Assembly (NCBI GenBank): GCA_018241455.1
Contig: JAFEDW010000081.1
Location: 1 to 8,203 of the forward strand
Direction of reading: 5' to 3'
Source: Pseudomonadota bacterium
GTDB taxonomy: Bacteria; Pseudomonadota; Gammaproteobacteria; Steroidobacterales; Steroidobacteraceae
DNA: 8,203 nucleotides
Shown here piece after piece: positions 5,556 through 8,203 of this stretch. The notes under the pieces were generated by a model. It was not told the DNA's origin and made no database searches. It saw nothing but the letters and a program-made list of their open reading frames with translations. Position numbers and translations under genes: made by a program. Each line of letters begins with the position of its first letter. The first letter of the stretch is position 1.

Positions 5556-5583
5556 CTTGGTACCATAGTACCAAGGTACAAGA
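5556..5583. repeat. Phased GTAC repeats with a perfect dyad, downstream arm of the flanking repeat
   Basis: GTAC occurs at 5560, 5568 and 5576, in three consecutive 8-bp units GTACCATA, GTACCAAG and GTACAAGA. CTTGGTAC (5556-5563) and GTACCAAG (5568-5575) form a perfect 8-bp dyad with a 4-nt CATA centre. The element starts 2 nt after the stop codon of the ribbon-helix-helix-like gene. As RNA it could fold into an 8-bp hairpin, but no T-run follows, so a classical intrinsic terminator is unlikely. The 8-bp phasing fits cooperative binding of dimers. The rest of the 81-nt gap to the next gene is GC-rich. Confidence 0.55.
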
Positions 5584-5617
5584 CTCCGGGCAATCGCGGC
5601 CGGCGAGCCGCGCCGGT

Positions 5618-5633
5618 GGGGCGGCGGCGCCCC
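5618..5633. terminator. GC-rich hairpin at the 3' end of the thioredoxin-like gene
   Basis: GGGGCG-GCGG-CGCCCC can form a 6-bp all-GC stem with a 4-nt loop. It begins 2 nt past the stop codon of the leftward gene (stop at 5636-5638). There is no T-run on either strand, so it might slow polymerase or protect the mRNA end rather than terminate alone. In such GC-rich DNA a stem of this size can also arise by chance. Confidence 0.25.
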
Positions 5634-5635
5634 GG

Positions 5636-7726
5636 TCAGCCCGCGGCGGCGGGATCCCGGCCGAGCTCGCGCAGCAGCTCCGCCAGGCTCGCCAGCGGCG
5701 GCGAGCACTGGCTGCCGCGGCAGACGTAGGCGACGCCGTCCGCCTGCGGCGGCTTGGACGCGAGCGCGGGCGGCAAATCCATGCCATGGTCGGGCACGGC
5801 CAGCACGCTGCGCCGCGGCGCGTAGACGGGCGCGAGCGCACGTCGCCAGCCGTCGATGCGCGCTGCAGGCCCGCGCAGGATCACGATGACCGGGGGCGAG
5901 AGCCATTCCTCCAGCGCCTGCAGCAGGCTGGCATGGCCGGGCGGGTACTCGTTGAGCTGCGCCCAGGCGGCGCGCAGCGTGCGCTCGGCCGCGTCCAGGT
6001 AGCGGGTCTCGCCGAGCAGGAAGCCGTAGCGCTGCAGGACGCTTGCCGCGATGCCATTGCCGGCGGGCAAGGCCTCGTCGCCGAACGACTTGGGACGGGC
6101 AATCAGCGCCTCGTGCCCCGCGGCCGTGAAGTAGAACCCGCCGCGTTCCGGGTCCGCAAAATGCTCGAGCACCACGTCGAGCAGCCGCGCGCCGAAACGC
6201 AGCGCGTCGGCATCGAAGCGCACGGCCGAAAGCTCGAGGATCGCGTCGGCCAGGAACACGTGGTCGTCGAGGTAGGCGGCGAGGCGCGCTTCGCCGCCAG
6301 CGCTGGTGGCGAGCAGCCGCCCGTCGCGCCAATGGTGCTGGCGCAGGAAGGCGAGTGCGTCGGCGGCATGCTGCGCCAGCTCGTCGCGCTCCAGCAATCG
6401 GGCGGCGGTCGCGAGGCCCCGGATCGCCAGCGCATTCCAGCTGGTGAGGATCTTCTCATCGCGCCCGGGGCGGATGCGGCGCGCGCGCAGCGCCATGAGC
6501 TTGCCGCGCGCGCTCGCCAGCAGCGCGTCGATCGCCGCCACGCTGCTGCCCAGCGTCGCCGCGAGCGGTTCGAGGCCGGTGGCGACGATCAGATGATGCG
6601 CGTGGCCCTCGAAGTTCGGCGGCAGGTCGAGTCCGTGGCGAGCCGCGAACACGGCGTATTCATCGCCCGACAGCGCCTGGCGAACCTCGGCCGGCTGCCA
6701 CACGTAGTAACTGCCTTCGACGCCGGCGGCGTCGGCGTCCAGGCTGGAATAAAAGGCGCCGCCCGGTGCCCGCAGTTCGTCGCGCATCCAGTCCGCGGTG
6801 CGGTGCGCGACCCTGGCGAACAGCGGCTCGCCCGTCGCGGCCGCGGCTTCGGCGTAGGTGCCGAGCAGCAACGCGTTGTCGTACAGCATCTTCTCGAAAT
6901 GCGGGATCTCCCAGCGTCCGTCGACGCTGTAGCGGTAAAAGCCACCGCCGAGCTGGTCGAACAGCCCGCCTTCGGCCATGCGCGTCAGCGTCAGCGTCGC
7001 CATGTACAGCGCCTTGAGGTCCGGGGCCTGGCCGTGCGCGCTCTGCCACCAGTCGCGCAAGCTCCGCTGCACCAGTGGTGCGTGCGGGAATTTCGGCGCC
7101 GGGCCGAAGCCGCCCCATTCGGCATCGAAACTGCGTTCGAGCTGCGCGCGACAGGATTGCAGTGGCGCGGCATCGAGCGTCACGGCCCCTGCGGCCGGCG
7201 GCGACTGCAGTTCGCCCAGCGCCTGCACCACGGCACCGGCGGTGGCGCGCAGCTCGGCTTCGTGGTCGCGGTAGTAGTCGGCCACGTGGTTCAGCAGCGT
7301 GCTGAAGGCGGGCATGCCGTGGCGCGGAACCGGCGGAAAATAGGTGCCGCCGAAGAACGGGCGCTGGTCATCGTGCATCAGGAACATCGTCAGCGGCCAG
7401 CCGCCGCCGCGCCGCGCGATCAGCTGGTGCGCGAGCTGGTACAGCCGGTCGAGGTCGGGACGCTCCTCGCGGTCCACCTTGATGTTGACGAAGCGCGTGT
7501 TCATCAGCGCGGCGGTAGCCTCGTCCTCGAAGGATTCATGCGCCATGACGTGGCACCAGTGGCAGGCGGCATAGCCGATCGACAGCAGGATCGGCCGCCG
7601 CTCGCGGCGCGCGAGCGCCAGCGCTTCCTCGCCCCAGGGGTACCAGTCGACCGGATTGCCGGCGTGCTGGCGCAGGTACGGACTGGTTTCGGCCGCGAGG
7701 CGGTTGCGGTGGGCTTGCTGTGACAT
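5636..7726 (-). CDS. Thioredoxin-fold / six-hairpin barrel protein (DUF255, YyaL/SPATA20 family)
   Basis: This 696-residue protein has a size typical for the family. The N-terminal thioredoxin-like domain (about 1-160) carries NRLAAETSPYLRQHAGNPVDWYPWG (8-32), ILLSIGYAACHWCHVM with the CHWC redox motif at 55-58, NIKVDREERPDLD (81-93), GGWPLTMFL (108-116) and GGTYFPP (126-132). The remainder resembles the alpha/alpha six-hairpin barrel of glycosidase-like enzymes: GGGFYRYSVDGRWEIPHFEKMLYDNA, SLDADAAGVEGSYYVW, DEKILTSWNALAIRGLA and the final AYVCRGSQCSPP cysteine pair. There is no signal peptide, so it should be cytoplasmic. Function is unsettled; redox and sugar-related roles have been proposed for the family, whose human member is SPATA20. 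I chose the ATG at 7726; a GTG at 7771 would add 15 residues, but a -10-like TATAGT overlaps it. Neither start has a strong Shine-Dalgarno. It diverges from rlmI across 69 nt. Confidence 0.93.
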   Translation of the reverse strand: MSQQAHRNRLAAETSPYLRQHAGNPVDWYPWGEEALALARRERRPILLSIGYAACHWCHVMAHESFEDEATAALMNTRFVNIKVDREERPDLDRLYQLAHQLIARRGGGWPLTMFLMHDDQRPFFGGTYFPPVPRHGMPAFSTLLNHVADYYRDHEAELRATAGAVVQALGELQSPPAAGAVTLDAAPLQSCRAQLERSFDAEWGGFGPAPKFPHAPLVQRSLRDWWQSAHGQAPDLKALYMATLTLTRMAEGGLFDQLGGGFYRYSVDGRWEIPHFEKMLYDNALLLGTYAEAAAATGEPLFARVAHRTADWMRDELRAPGGAFYSSLDADAAGVEGSYYVWQPAEVRQALSGDEYAVFAARHGLDLPPNFEGHAHHLIVATGLEPLAATLGSSVAAIDALLASARGKLMALRARRIRPGRDEKILTSWNALAIRGLATAARLLERDELAQHAADALAFLRQHHWRDGRLLATSAGGEARLAAYLDDHVFLADAILELSAVRFDADALRFGARLLDVVLEHFADPERGGFYFTAAGHEALIARPKSFGDEALPAGNGIAASVLQRYGFLLGETRYLDAAERTLRAAWAQLNEYPPGHASLLQALEEWLSPPVIVILRGPAARIDGWRRALAPVYAPRRSVLAVPDHGMDLPPALASKPPQADGVAYVCRGSQCSPPLASLAELLRELGRDPAAAG

Positions 7727-7756
7727 CGCCGATGATCGCGCCGGGGCGTCATTGAG

Positions 7757-7775
7757 TAGAATGCGTGCCACTATA
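7757..7775. promoter_or_regulatory. Candidate -10 elements of the two divergent genes
   Basis: The 69-nt gap between the thioredoxin-like gene (starting at 7726) and rlmI (starting at 7796) contains TAGAAT on the plus strand (7757-7762) and TATAGT on the minus strand (7770-7775). Each lies at a sensible distance from its gene, predicting leaders of roughly 25 and 35 nt. No good -35 partner is visible for either at 16-18 bp. If both are real the promoters interleave and would interfere with each other. Confidence 0.3.
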
Positions 7776-7795
7776 CGCGAGACACCAGGCGGGCC

Positions 7796-8203
7796 ATGGT
7801 CGAGGAGCTTTCCGCAGAATCAGCCGGCGATGATCCGCCGGTGTCCGGCGCCGGACAGGCGCTGCCGATCCTGCGCCTGAAGCGCGGCGAGGACCGGCGC
7901 CTGCGCGCCGGCCACCTGTGGGTGTTCTCGAATGAAGTGGATATCGGCGCCACGCCGCTGACCGCGTTCGCGCCCGGCGCGCACGCGCGCGTGCACGACT
8001 ATCGCGACCAGTTCCTGGGCTACGCCTACGTGAACCCGCACGCGCTGATCTGCGCGCGCATCCTGAGCCGCAGCCCCGTGCACCCGATCGACCGGTCGCT
8101 GCTGGTCCATCGGCTGAAGGTGGCGCTGGCCTTGCGCGAACGGCACTACGCGGCGCCGTATTACCGCCTGGTGTTCGGCGAAGGCGACGGGCTGCCCGGG
8201 CTG
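7796..8203 (+). CDS. rlmI: RlmI-like 23S rRNA (cytosine-C5) methyltransferase, N-terminal part (partial)
   Basis: 136 codons are present and the frame is open to the window edge; the family is about 400 residues, so the SAM-binding domain is missing only because of the cut. LRLKRGEDRRLRAGHLWVFSNEV (26-48) is the typical N-terminal PUA domain opening, followed by GAHARVHDYRDQFLGYAYVNPHALICARIL. The segment RLVFGEGDGLPGL (124-136) is the EF1-type linker motif (R..fgEaDgLPGL) leading into the methyltransferase fold. Family members place m5C at position 1962 of E. coli 23S rRNA; other COG1092 proteins have related roles, so the exact target is not certain. ATG 7796 adds about 25 acidic residues before the PUA domain, and the leader has only a weak AGGCGGG. 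GTG 7841 is a shorter alternative. Confidence 0.88.
   Translation, partial: MVEELSAESAGDDPPVSGAGQALPILRLKRGEDRRLRAGHLWVFSNEVDIGATPLTAFAPGAHARVHDYRDQFLGYAYVNPHALICARILSRSPVHPIDRSLLVHRLKVALALRERHYAAPYYRLVFGEGDGLPGL

Noticed and set aside
5556..5575. Intrinsic terminator for the ribbon-helix-helix-like gene
   Set aside because: The 8-bp dyad would fold, but the stem is only half GC and no T-run follows; a binding-site role fits as well or better.
5786..7723. 645-codon open frame opposite the thioredoxin-like gene
   Set aside because: It is a shadow frame; the opposite strand carries the CHWC and six-hairpin motifs of a known family across the whole length.

Overview
This is a gene-dense chromosomal stretch with visibly high G+C and a strong bias for G or C at third codon positions. 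It comes from a proteobacterium, most likely a gamma- or betaproteobacterium. The main clues are the aceA-aceK pair (aceK is essentially proteobacterial), a YajQ protein, and an RlmI-type rRNA methyltransferase. I saw no rRNA, tRNA, CRISPR array, insertion sequence or phage gene. Eight genes fill almost the whole window: yajQ (3' end only), aceK, aceA, a RamB-like regulator, two small conserved genes of unknown function, a thioredoxin/six-hairpin (YyaL/SPATA20-type) protein, and the 5' part of rlmI.

Positions 1-4819 form a glyoxylate-shunt control region. aceA (isocitrate lyase) and aceK (isocitrate dehydrogenase kinase/phosphatase) run leftward as an operon with a 16-nt gap. Malate synthase, the third member of the classical aceBAK operon, is absent here. 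Diverging from aceA is a 499-residue regulator with an N-terminal XRE helix-turn-helix, a degenerate ImmA/IrrE-like domain and a cysteine-bearing C-terminal domain, the layout of RamB/PrpR acetate and propionate regulators. The 101-bp divergent region holds an unusually AT-rich island with three CACA repeats at exact 14-bp steps and two overlapping dyads. One dyad ends on the base just before the regulator's start codon. The likely circuit is that the regulator senses a short-chain acyl-CoA or redox signal, controls aceAK and represses itself. AceA then opens the shunt, and AceK throttles isocitrate dehydrogenase to feed it.

Positions 4820-5635 carry two small conserved genes that diverge from start codons only 11 nt apart and share one palindromic Shine-Dalgarno core. 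The rightward one looks like a ribbon-helix-helix DNA-binding protein. A perfect 10-bp inverted repeat (GTACCTTGGT / ACCAAGGTAC) flanks it, and the downstream copy lies within a phased array of GTAC repeats. This is the most likely undescribed regulatory unit in the window.

Positions 5636-8203 hold the leftward thioredoxin-like gene and the divergent, truncated rlmI. Tail-to-tail junctions are very tight: yajQ and aceK stop codons overlap in one CTAG, and the regulator and its convergent neighbour are 1 nt apart, which leaves no room for conventional terminators.
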